A DNA stretch of 64,000 nt from Alistipes sp. Zagget8. GTDB lineage: Bacteria; Bacteroidota; Bacteroidia; Bacteroidales; Rikenellaceae. Numbering within the stretch: the stretch's first letter is position 1; every line of letters begins with the position of its first letter. The DNA lies in contig MSHJ01000011.1 in assembly GCA_001941065.1 (NCBI GenBank), forward strand, positions 248,001 to 312,000, in the 5' to 3' direction. Below the pieces are notes generated by a model. It had not been told where the DNA came from and made no database searches. It worked only from the letters and a program-made list of their open reading frames with translations. The translations under genes and the position numbers were made by a program. Shown one piece after another: positions 8,301-17,109 of this stretch.

Positions 8301-8748
8301 CGCCCTGTTCCAGGGTGCCGGGCAGAGCACGACCTTCATCGACGGCGGACTGGCGTTCCCCTTCGCCGGCGGCGAGAACCCGCCCCAGGCGGCCAAGGAC
8401 TACTGGACGCCCGAGAACACCGACGCCACTTATCCGCGGCTGTACGGTACGGGCGGCGGCAACAGCAACAATTTCCGCCGCGGCAACAACGACTGGTTCC
8501 GCCGCAGCGGCAACTACCTCCGCCTGAAAAATATCGAGCTGGGATACACCTTCTCGCGCACGATGTTTCCCAGACTGCCCCTGCAGTCGGTGCGCATCTA
8601 TCTTTCGGGGCAGAACCTCTGGACGATCAGCGACCTGAAGGATTTCTACGACCCCGAGATGGGGCAGGTGGGCGACGATGCCAACACCCGCGGATGGTAC
8701 AGCCCCCAGCGCAAGATTGTCAGCGTGGGATTGAACATCACTTTCTAA
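5371..8748 (+). CDS. SusC-type TonB-dependent transporter with STN signalling domain
   Basis: This 1125-residue outer-membrane transporter starts with a signal peptide ending near GASAQ. Domains in order: STN/secretin short domain (about 38-105, KITFDLKNAPLTEIFRQIET), a carboxypeptidase-regulatory-like domain (about 112-190), the TonB plug (about 200-320, with LIIVDGVQRGDLSMLDANV) and a C-terminal 22-strand barrel ending in VGLNITF. The STN domain is the part that contacts a FecR protein, fitting the FecR gene just upstream. I use the ATG at 5371, where the signal peptide begins; an upstream in-frame GTG at 5326 is less likely. The 154-base leader contains an imperfect hairpin (ACACC 5272-5276 with GGTGT 5302-5306). 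No TAnnTTTG box is seen, consistent with ECF-driven transcription. Confidence 0.95.
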   Translation: MRKKSLLRKFVLVFASYAITLSLPAGASAQSEGGDKITFDLKNAPLTEIFRQIETQTDKRIAYDDSILPGVRIDLAVRNESTTGVLDKALRNTGLTYQVKGKYVVIARKGERAVALSVSGRVADSAGPLVGATVIVKGSGTGTVTNEKGEYSLSNLSQDAVLVFSFVGMQTQEVTVGSRTRINVTMEADANQIEEVVVSYSSQKKTSLTASVGMIKNDKIYSKPVADVSSALVGQMAGLITAQSSGEVGVDKTEIYIRGISTFGNSSPLIIVDGVQRGDLSMLDANVIESVSVLKDAAAVAPYGMAGANGVILVTTKSGSKSRPTLTYNGYTGFQNPTVTPKLLNSYDYARMMNEAVRNADPKATLPYPNPEGYLKTIRRTADADYDRYPDSNAWEEIYNDNTVITSHNVGLSGGTDVVKYYMGLGYLYQEGMWSTSHMNKYNMLLNLEAKATRTTTIKLSFNGNLRRIKAPEATESHVMSYVLQYKPVDAFWYTNGLMGASNGKNPYGMTRTGKRQYEDTNIFTQLSVEQELPFVPGLKAKGVFSFDPTSVFQKTWHEPEMTYYTINTNVLPYAYNPVVSSEKPSLAESQSDSKAYTFQGMLTYANTFGGKHSVSALAVVEARQVDYRNLSASRTNFDLNIPELSMGNSNSSNWSNGGGSSKATQVGYVYRVSYEYDHKYLLETAGRYDGNYYFAKGKKFGFFPSVSAGWRMSEEPFIKNNLPWLNNLKLRASWGESGNLAGSPFQYSSAMNVYGGAYVFDGYLYQGVAESLEPNVNITWEKARKTNVGIDIGVWNNRLTLEADYFYERRNNMLVSPQTVVPIEYGIGIAQENAGVMENSGVEFTLGGNYSFASGLRLEGSFNFTYARNKILQIFENPLTRDNPLRARTGRPLNTPFGLKAERLYQESDFDEYGNLWLDLPQPTFSDVAPGDIKWADLNGDGVIDGADETALGYPKLPQIIYGFTLKALFRGLDFSALFQGAGQSTTFIDGGLAFPFAGGENPPQAAKDYWTPENTDATYPRLYGTGGGNSNNFRRGNNDWFRRSGNYLRLKNIELGYTFSRTMFPRLPLQSVRIYLSGQNLWTISDLKDFYDPEMGQVGDDANTRGWYSPQRKIVSVGLNITF

Positions 8749-8763
8749 CGTAAAACCAAGACC

Positions 8764-10410
8764 ATGATGAAAACGAATATATTCCTGAAAGGTTTGCTGG
8801 CGGCGGTGCTTCCGTTCATGGCCGCATCGTGCGGCGAGGATTTCCTGACGGTGGTTCCGCAGGACCAGCTCGACTCCGAGGCGGTGTTTTCCGAATCCTC
8901 GGGCGGCGACCTCTTCCTGAGCGATATTTACAACAACCTGCCCGACCAGGAGACCCTCAATTCCGACGGTTTCGGATACGACTCCTTCGAAATGTTCGGC
9001 GACAACGCCGTGGCCCGCTACGACTGGTGCGTGAGCTGGAACATCGGCATTGCACGCGACTACGGACCCAACAACACCGGGTTCCTCTATGCACACGGCT
9101 ACCCGAGCATTCCGTTCTACTATCCGCGCATGATGGCGAACATCCGCAAATGCAACGTCTTCATCAAGCAGGTGGAGGACCACAAGGGCAACTTTTCCGC
9201 GGACTGGATTCGGAAGCGCGTGGCCGAGGCCCGCTTCCTCCGCGCCTATTTCTATCACCAGGCGTGGATGGCTTACGGCGGACTGCCGATTATCACCGTG
9301 CCGCTGGACCGCAACACGCAGGGCGACGCCATCTTCTATCCGCGTTCGACCTCCGAAGAGACCTTCGAGTTCATCACCCGCGAACTGGGCGAATGTGCTG
9401 CGGACCTGCCCAACGAGGTGGGTGCGGGACACGCCACGCAGGGGGCGGCGCTGACGCTCAAAGGGTGGTGCGAACTGTTCGCCGGGCGTTACGACCTGGC
9501 GGCGGCGACCAACTGGCAGGTGATGCAGCTGGGGGTTTACGACCTCTACCAGGAGGGTTACAACGCGCTCTTCACCGAGAAGGCCAACAACTGCGCGGAG
9601 TCGATCTTCGCTTACCAGCATGTGCCGGGCAACAAGATTTCGCAGCGTTCGATGCTGTTCGGACCGATCGGGGCCTACAACGGCTGGGGATTTATGCAGC
9701 CCACGCAGAACCTCGTCGAGGAGTACCGCATGGCTTCGGGGCTTCCGACCGGCGAGGACGGGAATTTCGACCCCCAGAACCCTTATGCAGGGCGCGAGCC
9801 GCGTTTTTACGAATCGATCATCTACCACAAAAGCACGTTCTCGGGCAAGGTCTACGAGATCAACGACCTCTACGACCCCGCTTCGAATCTCTACACGGGC
9901 TATTTCCGCCGCAAGGGTATTTCCGAGCCGCTGAACCTCGGGCAGGAGGGGTACAATTTCATGTTCTTCCGCTTTGCCGAGGTGCTGCTCAGCTATGCCG
10001 AGGCCAAGATCGAACTGAACGAGATCGACGACACGGTGCTGGACGCCATTGACCGGGTGCGCCGGCGCGGCGGACTGCCCTCGCTCGAGGAGACCTACGG
10101 TAAAAAGAATTTCACGCAGGCGGAGCTCCGTCCCGTGGTGCGCACCGAACGCCGGATCGAACTGGCCTTCGAGGGCAAGCGTTACTGGGATCTGATCCGC
10201 TGGCGCGAGGCCGAGCGGCTGTTGAACCAGCCGGTGCGCGGCATCGGCTACGAAAACGGGCAGTATGTCGAAAAGAGCGTGCATGCCATGAAGTTCGATG
10301 CGTCGAAAAACTACCTCTTCCCGATGGACCAGGGCTGGATCGACACCAACCCCCGTTGGCAGGAGCAGAACACCGGCGAATTCAACCGCGGCCAGAACCC
10401 CGGTTATTGA
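8764..10410 (+). CDS. SusD/RagB-family glycan-binding lipoprotein
   Basis: This 548-residue surface lipoprotein has its lipobox at MAASC (Cys at about 21) and begins FLTVVPQDQLDSEAVFS, the standard SusD N-terminus. Tetratricopeptide-like segments follow (VAEARFLRAYFYHQAWMAYG) and the C-terminal signature RTERRIELAFEGKRYWDLIR is intact. It forms the lid of the SusC barrel and helps select the imported oligosaccharide. It sits 15 bases after susC, as is usual for the pair. Confidence 0.95.
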   Translation: MMKTNIFLKGLLAAVLPFMAASCGEDFLTVVPQDQLDSEAVFSESSGGDLFLSDIYNNLPDQETLNSDGFGYDSFEMFGDNAVARYDWCVSWNIGIARDYGPNNTGFLYAHGYPSIPFYYPRMMANIRKCNVFIKQVEDHKGNFSADWIRKRVAEARFLRAYFYHQAWMAYGGLPIITVPLDRNTQGDAIFYPRSTSEETFEFITRELGECAADLPNEVGAGHATQGAALTLKGWCELFAGRYDLAAATNWQVMQLGVYDLYQEGYNALFTEKANNCAESIFAYQHVPGNKISQRSMLFGPIGAYNGWGFMQPTQNLVEEYRMASGLPTGEDGNFDPQNPYAGREPRFYESIIYHKSTFSGKVYEINDLYDPASNLYTGYFRRKGISEPLNLGQEGYNFMFFRFAEVLLSYAEAKIELNEIDDTVLDAIDRVRRRGGLPSLEETYGKKNFTQAELRPVVRTERRIELAFEGKRYWDLIRWREAERLLNQPVRGIGYENGQYVEKSVHAMKFDASKNYLFPMDQGWIDTNPRWQEQNTGEFNRGQNPGY

Positions 10411-10454
10411 CGGCGGGGATAAAACAGAATACCAAACCTACAAACCAAAACACG

Positions 10455-11957
10455 ATGTTTCGAACGAAAAATAATCTCCTGAAAGCCCTTTGCGCCCTCG
10501 TATTCGCCTGCGCCCTGACGGCGTGCGACAAGGACGACACGCCGGACCCCGGCAAGGATCGTTTCAACGGGAGCGGATATGCCGTCAGCGTGAATGGCGA
10601 GTCGGTGAAGGCCTATACGTGCCGGGTTTCGGCCGTTCCCTTCAACCAGGTGTGGGACGGCTACCAGCGTCCCGTGGACCAGACCGAAATAGCCTTCATG
10701 GCTCTTTGGGACCAGCCCGAAAGTGGCCCGGCCGAGGTCGAAGTGACCGTCCGCCAGCCGATAACCTCCGTGCGGATCAATCCTTCGTGGGCCGGGGTCG
10801 AGCCCCGGGTCGAGGGACAGAAGGTCTCGTTCTCGCTGACGGGCACCGAGCCGCGGAACCTCACGCTCGAGGTCAACGGTCCGCACAATGCCCTGCATCT
10901 CTTCGCCTGCGCCCCGGAGACGGACGTGCCGGCCGAGGGGAGCGTCACCTACTACTATGGTCCCGGCATACACCGTCCGGGACGTATCAAGCTCCAGTCT
11001 GGCGCCCGGGTCTATCTGGCTCCCGACGCCGTGGTCTTCGGTAGTTTTTACGCCGTGAACGCCTCGGACATCCGTATCTGGGGCCGCGGCACGATTGACG
11101 GCAGCCAGCTCAAGCGCGGCTCGGGATCGGGACTCGGATTCTCGAACTGCAGCAACGTGAAGATCGAAGGCATCGTACTGCGTGATCCCCCGATGTGGTG
11201 CTGCGCCCTGTTCGGATGCACGGATGTCGAGATCGATAACGTGAAGATCGTCGGGCTGTGGCGTTACAACGCCGACGGTATCGACGTGGTGAACTGTTCG
11301 CGGGTCCGTGTGAAGGACTGCTTCGTGCGCTCGTTCGACGATGCGCTGGTCGTCAAGGGACTGACGCAGAACAGCGGCGAGCCCGAGACGGTCTTCATCG
11401 GCGACCGGCCGGTCGAGGACGTGACGTTCGAACGCTGCGTCGTCTGGTGCGACTGGGGCCGGGGGATGTGTATCGGTGCCGAGACCTTTGCGCCGTCGAT
11501 CAGCAACGTCGTCTTCCGCGACATCGATGTCATCCGCACGACGGACGTTTTCATGGATATTCTCCACGGCAACAAGGCCGCCGTGAGCGACATCACCTTC
11601 GAGAACATCCGCGCCGGGATCGACGACCATACGCCCGAACCCGTCTTCCAGACCGAAAAGGGACAGGTTTACGCCGATCCGAACCGCGGGTACGTGCCGC
11701 GCCTGATGAGCATTTCGATTGCGCCCAACGGCTGGCTGCCCGACGGGACGCTGGGGACGGTGGACCGCGTGACCTATAAAAACGTCACGGTCTACGGCAG
11801 CAAGCGCCCGGCGTCGGATTTCACGGGTAATTCGGCGGTGCACCGCATCGACGGCGTGGAGATCGACAACCTGGTGATCGACGGCGCGAAGGCTACCGAC
11901 GCCGCGTCGGCGTCGCTCGAGGTGGGCGAATACGTTCAGAACGTGCAGTTTCGCTAA
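10455..11957 (+). CDS. Beta-helix glycoside hydrolase lipoprotein (GH28/GH49-like), copy A
   Basis: This 500-residue protein has a lipobox at LTACD (Cys19). The first 170 residues look like a beta-sandwich (CRVSAVPFNQVWDGYQRPVD), and the rest is a right-handed parallel beta-helix of the pectinase type. Conserved acidic sites of clan GH-N can be seen: NADGID at about residue 272 and SFDDALVVKG at about 294. The position of the usual GHG motif reads WGRGMCIG, so the histidine is replaced by arginine. I infer an exo- or endo-acting glycosidase on a uronic-acid-, rhamnose- or glucan-type chain, but not which. The ATG at 10455 gives a clean signal peptide; the frame upstream overlaps susD and is not used. 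Confidence 0.85.
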   Translation: MFRTKNNLLKALCALVFACALTACDKDDTPDPGKDRFNGSGYAVSVNGESVKAYTCRVSAVPFNQVWDGYQRPVDQTEIAFMALWDQPESGPAEVEVTVRQPITSVRINPSWAGVEPRVEGQKVSFSLTGTEPRNLTLEVNGPHNALHLFACAPETDVPAEGSVTYYYGPGIHRPGRIKLQSGARVYLAPDAVVFGSFYAVNASDIRIWGRGTIDGSQLKRGSGSGLGFSNCSNVKIEGIVLRDPPMWCCALFGCTDVEIDNVKIVGLWRYNADGIDVVNCSRVRVKDCFVRSFDDALVVKGLTQNSGEPETVFIGDRPVEDVTFERCVVWCDWGRGMCIGAETFAPSISNVVFRDIDVIRTTDVFMDILHGNKAAVSDITFENIRAGIDDHTPEPVFQTEKGQVYADPNRGYVPRLMSISIAPNGWLPDGTLGTVDRVTYKNVTVYGSKRPASDFTGNSAVHRIDGVEIDNLVIDGAKATDAASASLEVGEYVQNVQFR

Positions 11958-11969
11958 ACCGACGGCCGT

Positions 11970-13415
11970 ATGAAAACCATTCGTATCATACCGCTCTTCG
12001 CCGTATTGCTCCTCACGGCATGCGGCGGAGCGCAGACGGAGGCTTACCGCCTGAAGGTGGACGGCCGGCGGGTCGGGGTGACGGACTGCCGCGTGTCGGC
12101 GGTGCCGATCAACCAGGTGTGGCCCGGCTACCAGCGTCCCGCAGATCAGACCGACACGGCTTATTTCGCCGCGTGGGAGATGCCGCAGGGGCCTGTCGAG
12201 GTGGAGATCACGGCTGACCGCGAGGTCGGCACGGTGCGGGTGACCCCGGCTTCGGCGGGGATCGAACCCCGTGTCTCGGGGCGCCGCATCCGCTTTACGG
12301 TGGACGCTCCGCGCAACCTCTCTGTCGAGGTCGACGGCACGCACCGCGCCCTGCACCTTTTTGCCAGTCCGGCTTCGGAGGAGGTTCCCCGCGACGGGGA
12401 GCCCGGCGTGCGCTACTACGGTCCCGGCTATCATGAGGCGGGCATCGTCCGGCTCGAAAGCGGCGAACGGGTCTATGTGGCTCCGGGGGCCGTCGTGTCG
12501 GGAGGCTTTTATGCTGTCAATGCCCGGGACATCACGATTTCGGGGCGCGGCGTCATCGACCAGAGCCGCTACGAACGCGGTTCGGGCAGTGTAGTCGGAT
12601 TCTCGGGATGCCGCAACGTGAAGGTCGAAGGGGTGATCCTCTGCGACGCCTCGATGTGGTGCTGCACCTTCTTCGGGTGCGACTCGGTGGAGGTGGACAA
12701 CGTGAAGATCGTCGGACAGTGGCGTTACAATTCGGACGGCATCGATGTGGTGAACAGCTCCCGGGTGCGGGTCCGCAACTGCTTCGTGCGTTCGTTCGAT
12801 GACGCGCTGGTGGTCAAGGGCATGAAGCGCAACCTCGGGGAGCCCGAGCCGATCGACATCGGCCACCTGCCCGTCGAGGACGTGCTGTTCGAGAACTGCA
12901 CGGTGTGGTGCGACTGGGGTCATGCGCTGGAGATCGGCGCCGAGACCTGCGCACCGTCGATCCGCAACGTCGTCTACCGCGGAATAGACATCGTCCGCAC
13001 GTCGTTCGTGGCGATGTCGATCCTCCACGGCGACGGGGCTCCGGTGCGTGACATCCTCTACGAGGACATCCGGCTGAACATCGATCCGCATACGCCCTCG
13101 CCCGTGTTCCAGACCTCCCGCGGGGAGGTTTACGAGGATGCCGGGGGATTCGTGCCGATGCTCTTCGAGGCGATCATCAACAAGGATATGCTTTGGGCGC
13201 AGGATGCGCTGGCGAGCGATGTCGAAGGGGTGACCTACCGCAATATCTCGGTGACGGGCCCCGAACCGACGTCGCTCGTGAAGGGACTCGATGCGGAACA
13301 CCGCATCCGGGGGCTCGTCGTCGAGAACCTGCGCTTCAACGGCGAGCCTGTCCGCGACGCCGTCCGGGCCGGGATCGTCATCGAACAGCATGCCGATCCG
13401 GTGACGTTCCGATAA
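11970..13415 (+). CDS. Beta-helix glycoside hydrolase lipoprotein (GH28/GH49-like), copy B
   Basis: This 481-residue paralogue of the preceding gene lies 12 bases after it and has the same architecture: lipobox LTACG, N-terminal sandwich (CRVSAVPINQVWPGYQRPAD), then a beta-helix with NSDGID near residue 254 and SFDDALVVKG near 277. Here the later motif reads WGHALEIG, keeping the histidine that copy A lacks. Long stretches are identical between the copies, so this is a tandem duplication that has diverged. Different substrates or linkages for the two are likely, but that is inference. A large hairpin separates it from the rhamnosidase gene. Confidence 0.85.
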   Translation: MKTIRIIPLFAVLLLTACGGAQTEAYRLKVDGRRVGVTDCRVSAVPINQVWPGYQRPADQTDTAYFAAWEMPQGPVEVEITADREVGTVRVTPASAGIEPRVSGRRIRFTVDAPRNLSVEVDGTHRALHLFASPASEEVPRDGEPGVRYYGPGYHEAGIVRLESGERVYVAPGAVVSGGFYAVNARDITISGRGVIDQSRYERGSGSVVGFSGCRNVKVEGVILCDASMWCCTFFGCDSVEVDNVKIVGQWRYNSDGIDVVNSSRVRVRNCFVRSFDDALVVKGMKRNLGEPEPIDIGHLPVEDVLFENCTVWCDWGHALEIGAETCAPSIRNVVYRGIDIVRTSFVAMSILHGDGAPVRDILYEDIRLNIDPHTPSPVFQTSRGEVYEDAGGFVPMLFEAIINKDMLWAQDALASDVEGVTYRNISVTGPEPTSLVKGLDAEHRIRGLVVENLRFNGEPVRDAVRAGIVIEQHADPVTFR

Positions 13416-13419
13416 TGTT

Positions 13420-13474
13420 CATGCAGGCCGGAAGGGTCCGGGTCGGAGAAACACCGCACCCGGCCCCCGGCATG
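13420..13474 (+). promoter_or_regulatory. Intercistronic hairpin before the GH78 gene
   Basis: CATGC at 13420 pairs with GCATG at 13470-13474, with further GC-rich pairing inside (CCGGGT with ACCCGG). There is no T-run, so an mRNA-stability or attenuation element is more likely than a full terminator. Confidence 0.4.
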
Positions 13475-13492
13475 CCCAAACCCTGAAAAACA

Positions 13493-16177
13493 ATGATTGT
13501 GAAAATAGCTTTTTTGGCAATGACGCTCCTCTCGGCGCTGACGGCCGGGGCGGCGGGACTGACGGCGGGGTATCTCCGCTGCGAGTACCGTTCCGCACCC
13601 GAGGGCATCGGCGAACGGTCGCCGCGCCTGAGCTGGGAACTGACGGCGCAGGAGGGCGGTGCGGCGTGCGTGCAGCGTGCCTACCGCATCCTCGTGGCTT
13701 CGTCCGAAGAGGCGCTCGCCCACGGCGAAGGCGACCTGTGGGATTCGGGAAAAGTCCTCTCGGACGCCACCGGCGGTATCGTCTACGCCGGATGTCCGCT
13801 GCGCTCGCAGCAGGTGTGCCACTGGAAAGTGCAGGTGTGGGACGGCGGCGGGGAGCCTTCGCCGTGGAGCGCACCGGCCCGGTGGAGCATGGGGCTGCTG
13901 GAGTTCCGCGACCGGGAGCCCGTGCGGTGGATCGCGCGGCGCATCCGGACGGCCCCTGACACGGCGGGGCTGGTGCTTCCGCCGGCGCGGTATTTCCGCA
14001 CCGCTTTCACCGTCGGCAAGCCCGTGCGGCGTGCCGTGGCCTACGCCAGCGCCAAAGGTATCTACGAGCTGCGCCTGAACGGGCGGCAGGCGGGCTGCGA
14101 CTATTTCACGCCCGGCTGGACCGACTACCGCAGGCGAATCTATTACAACACCTACGATGTGACCGGCCTGTTGAGGCCGGGCGAGAATGTCGCCGGGGCC
14201 GTTGTGGCCGACGGCTGGTATGCCGGATACGTCGGATTCGGAATTCTGGAACGGCTGGAGCGCTCGCGCGAGTTCTATGGCATCGACCCGGCGTTGTTCT
14301 GCCGGATCGAGATCGAGTACGCCGACGGCACGACGCAGTCGGTGGTGACGGGCCCCGGCTGGAAATCGTCCGAAGGTCCCGTCCGGCAGGCCGACCTGCT
14401 CATGGGCGAGGTCTATGACGCCCGGCTGGAGCAGCCGGGGTGGGACGCCCCGGGTTTCGACGACAGCGCGTGGGAGGCGGCCGAACTGTCGGTCAATCCC
14501 GACGGGGCGCTCGAGGCCGCGCCGACGGACCCCGTGCGCGAGGCGGAACGGATCGTGCCGGTCGCGGTCGTGCAGCAGCGTCCGGGTGTCTGGATTTTCG
14601 ACATGGGCCGGAATTTCGCCGGGACCGTATTGCTGAAAGTCCGGGGCGGGGCGGGCCGCACGCTGATGCTCCGCTACGGCGAGATGCTCAACGCGGACGG
14701 CAGCCTGATGACCGAGAACCTGCGGCATGCCCGGGCGACGGATTTCTACACGCTGCGCGACGGGGAGCAGGAGTGGTCTCCGCGGATGACCTACCACGGA
14801 TTCCGCTATGTGGAGCTCACGGGGCTGGAAAGCGAGCCCGGAGCGGAGACGCTCACGGGGATCGTGCTGACCTCGCCGACGCCCCGGGCCGGGACGTTCG
14901 AGTGCGGCAGCGAGCTGGTCAACTGTCTCTGGCGCAACATCACCGCGACCCAGCAGGCGAATTTCTTCGAGATACCGACCGACTGCCCCCAGCGCGACGA
15001 GCGTCTGGGATGGACCGGGGACATTCAGATATACGCCCGTTCGGCGACTTACCATGCCGACGTGGCGTCGTTCCTCTCGAAATGGCTCGTCGATCTGGAC
15101 GACGCGCAGCGCAGTTACGGGGCTTATCCCAGTTACGCGCCCTATCCCTATGCCATCCCGATGGAGTACGCTCCGGCGTGGATGGATGCCGGGGTGATCG
15201 TGCCGTGGACGCTGTGGCAGGTTTACGGCGACACGCGGGCCGTCCGAAGGGCCTATCCGGGGATGAAACGCTTCATGGACTTTCTGGAGCAGGGTGCGCA
15301 GGGGGATTTGCAGCCCGCGGTGCCCACCTTCGGAGACTGGCTCGCCGTGGGACGCACGGCCTCGGACGACTTTATCGCCAGCGCCTACTATGCCTATGAC
15401 GCCGCGCTGATGGCCGAAATGGCCGGGGCGGTCGGCGAACGGCAGGATTCGCTCCGTTATGCCGCGCTGGCGGCCCGCATCCGGGAGGCCTTCGCCCGCC
15501 GGTACATCGCTCCCGACGGCCTGATTCCCGGCAACGACTGCCAGACGGCCTATGCGCTGGCCCTCTGCTTCGGGCTGTATCCGGAGCCGTTGGCGCAGGC
15601 CGGGGCCGACCGCCTGGCGGCGATGATCGAGGCGAACGGAGGCCGCTTCTCCACGGGGTTTCTCGGGACGAAGCACGTGATGATGGCGCTTTCGCAGTAC
15701 GGCCATGACGATGTGGCATACGGGTTGCTGTTGCAGACGGAGTATCCCGGCTGGGGCTACTCGATCCTCAACGGGGCGACCTCGATCTGGGAGCGCTGGG
15801 ACAGCTACACCCGCGAATACGGATTCGGAGGCCGCGACGGCGGCAACAACGCCCGGATGAACTCTTTCAGCCACTATGCCTTCGGGTCGGTGGCCGAGTG
15901 GATGTTCCGCTACGCGCTGGGCATCGACACCGAAGGACCCGGTTACCGGCACATCCTGCTGCGCCCCCGGCCCGACGCCCGCATCGGGTGGATGAAGGGT
16001 TCGTACCGTTCGGTGAGCGGCGAGATCGTCTCGGAATGGGAGGTCGGACGCCGCACGACCCGTTATCGCTTCGTCGTGCCGCCCAATACGCGGACCACGC
16101 TGTCGCTGCCCGGGCAGGAACCCCGCACGCTGGGTCCCGGGGAGCATGAATTCGAATTTAAAAACAGGAAACAATGA
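13493..16177 (+). CDS. GH78 alpha-L-rhamnosidase
   Basis: This 894-residue secreted enzyme has a signal peptide in the first 20 residues. N-terminal beta-sandwich domains come first (about 22-330), then the domain with VNPDGALEAAP and the (alpha/alpha)6 catalytic barrel from about 470. The catalytic motif TDCPQRDERLGWTGD lies near residues 496-510, whose DERLGW glutamate is the usual general acid, and SIWERWDSYT near residue 765 carries the usual base. It would remove terminal alpha-L-rhamnose from a polysaccharide or glycoside in the periplasm or at the surface. The stop overlaps the ribokinase start by four bases. Confidence 0.95.
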   Translation: MIVKIAFLAMTLLSALTAGAAGLTAGYLRCEYRSAPEGIGERSPRLSWELTAQEGGAACVQRAYRILVASSEEALAHGEGDLWDSGKVLSDATGGIVYAGCPLRSQQVCHWKVQVWDGGGEPSPWSAPARWSMGLLEFRDREPVRWIARRIRTAPDTAGLVLPPARYFRTAFTVGKPVRRAVAYASAKGIYELRLNGRQAGCDYFTPGWTDYRRRIYYNTYDVTGLLRPGENVAGAVVADGWYAGYVGFGILERLERSREFYGIDPALFCRIEIEYADGTTQSVVTGPGWKSSEGPVRQADLLMGEVYDARLEQPGWDAPGFDDSAWEAAELSVNPDGALEAAPTDPVREAERIVPVAVVQQRPGVWIFDMGRNFAGTVLLKVRGGAGRTLMLRYGEMLNADGSLMTENLRHARATDFYTLRDGEQEWSPRMTYHGFRYVELTGLESEPGAETLTGIVLTSPTPRAGTFECGSELVNCLWRNITATQQANFFEIPTDCPQRDERLGWTGDIQIYARSATYHADVASFLSKWLVDLDDAQRSYGAYPSYAPYPYAIPMEYAPAWMDAGVIVPWTLWQVYGDTRAVRRAYPGMKRFMDFLEQGAQGDLQPAVPTFGDWLAVGRTASDDFIASAYYAYDAALMAEMAGAVGERQDSLRYAALAARIREAFARRYIAPDGLIPGNDCQTAYALALCFGLYPEPLAQAGADRLAAMIEANGGRFSTGFLGTKHVMMALSQYGHDDVAYGLLLQTEYPGWGYSILNGATSIWERWDSYTREYGFGGRDGGNNARMNSFSHYAFGSVAEWMFRYALGIDTEGPGYRHILLRPRPDARIGWMKGSYRSVSGEIVSEWEVGRRTTRYRFVVPPNTRTTLSLPGQEPRTLGPGEHEFEFKNRKQ

Positions 16178-17085
16178 AAATAGTTGTCATAGGAAGCTCC
16201 AATATGGACCTGATTTCGGTCGCGGAGCGGATGCCCCGTCCCGGAGAGACGGTCGGAAACGCCCGTTTCATGCAGGCGTTCGGCGGCAAGGGGGCCAATC
16301 AGGCCGTTGCCGCGGCGCGTCTGGGCGGCGAGGTGACGCTGGTCGCCGCACTCGGGGACGATCTCTCGGGACGCGCGATGCGGGAGCATTTCGCTGCCGA
16401 GGGCATCGACACCTCGCACCTCGTGACCGACCCGGAAAACGCCACCGGAACGGCCCTGATTCTCGTGGACGCGGCCGGGGAGAATGCGATCTCGGTGGCT
16501 CCGGGGGCCAATTTCTCGCTGACGCCCGAGGCTGTCGGGTCGCTGGACGACGTGCTCGCCGGGGCCGGGATGCTGGTCATGCAGGCCGAGATTCCCTATC
16601 GTACCATCCGCGAGGCGGCGTTCGCCGCCCGGCGGCTCGGGGTGCCCGTGCTGCTGAATCCCGCGCCTGCCTGCCGCATCGACGCCGAACTGATGGCCGC
16701 GGTGGACATCCTGGTTGTGAACCAGACCGAGGCGGCCTGCATCAGCGGCCTTTCCCTCGATGAAAATCCGCTCGAAACCGTCGCCGGAAGGCTGTTGGCC
16801 GACGGGGCGCACAATGTCGTGGTCACGCTGGGTAGCCGGGGCTCCTACCTGCTCCGTGCGGGCGGTTCGCTGACGGTGCCGGCTTTCCGGGTGAAAGCCG
16901 TGGACACCACGGCTGCGGGCGACGTATTCTGCGGTGCTCTGGCGGTGGCCGCCGCCGGGGCGGAGCTCTCGGCCGAGGCCCTGCGCTTTGCCAGCGCCGC
17001 ATCGGCCCTCAGCGTCATGCGCCACGGCGCCCAGCCCTCCATCCCCACGCGGGCGGAGGTCGAAGAATTTTTAACGAAGAACTGA
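16174..17085 (+). CDS. rbsK: Ribokinase (PfkB family)
   Basis: The 303-residue protein phosphorylates D-ribose to ribose 5-phosphate. Family features: NMDLISVAERMPRPGETV at the N-terminus, the sugar-binding GGKGANQAVAAARLGG at about 36-51, and the anion hole and catalytic aspartate in DTTAAGDVFCGALA at about residue 247. These match ribokinase better than fructokinase or KDG kinase. It overlaps the GH78 gene by 4 bp, which ties ribose phosphorylation directly to the glycan operon. No rhamnose-catabolism genes are nearby. Confidence 0.9.
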   Translation: MKIVVIGSSNMDLISVAERMPRPGETVGNARFMQAFGGKGANQAVAAARLGGEVTLVAALGDDLSGRAMREHFAAEGIDTSHLVTDPENATGTALILVDAAGENAISVAPGANFSLTPEAVGSLDDVLAGAGMLVMQAEIPYRTIREAAFAARRLGVPVLLNPAPACRIDAELMAAVDILVVNQTEAACISGLSLDENPLETVAGRLLADGAHNVVVTLGSRGSYLLRAGGSLTVPAFRVKAVDTTAAGDVFCGALAVAAAGAELSAEALRFASAASALSVMRHGAQPSIPTRAEVEEFLTKN

Positions 17086-17109
17086 AAAACTTTAAAACCC
17101 AAACGGATT

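Noticed and set aside
7261..16174. Very long minus-strand open frames (about 1007, 995 and 979 codons at 7261-10284, 10404-13391 and 13235-16174).
   Set aside because: They lie antisense to susC/susD, the beta-helix hydrolases and GH78. Their composition (Arg/His/Val/Gly-rich, no signal or domain) is the usual shadow of high-GC coding sequence.
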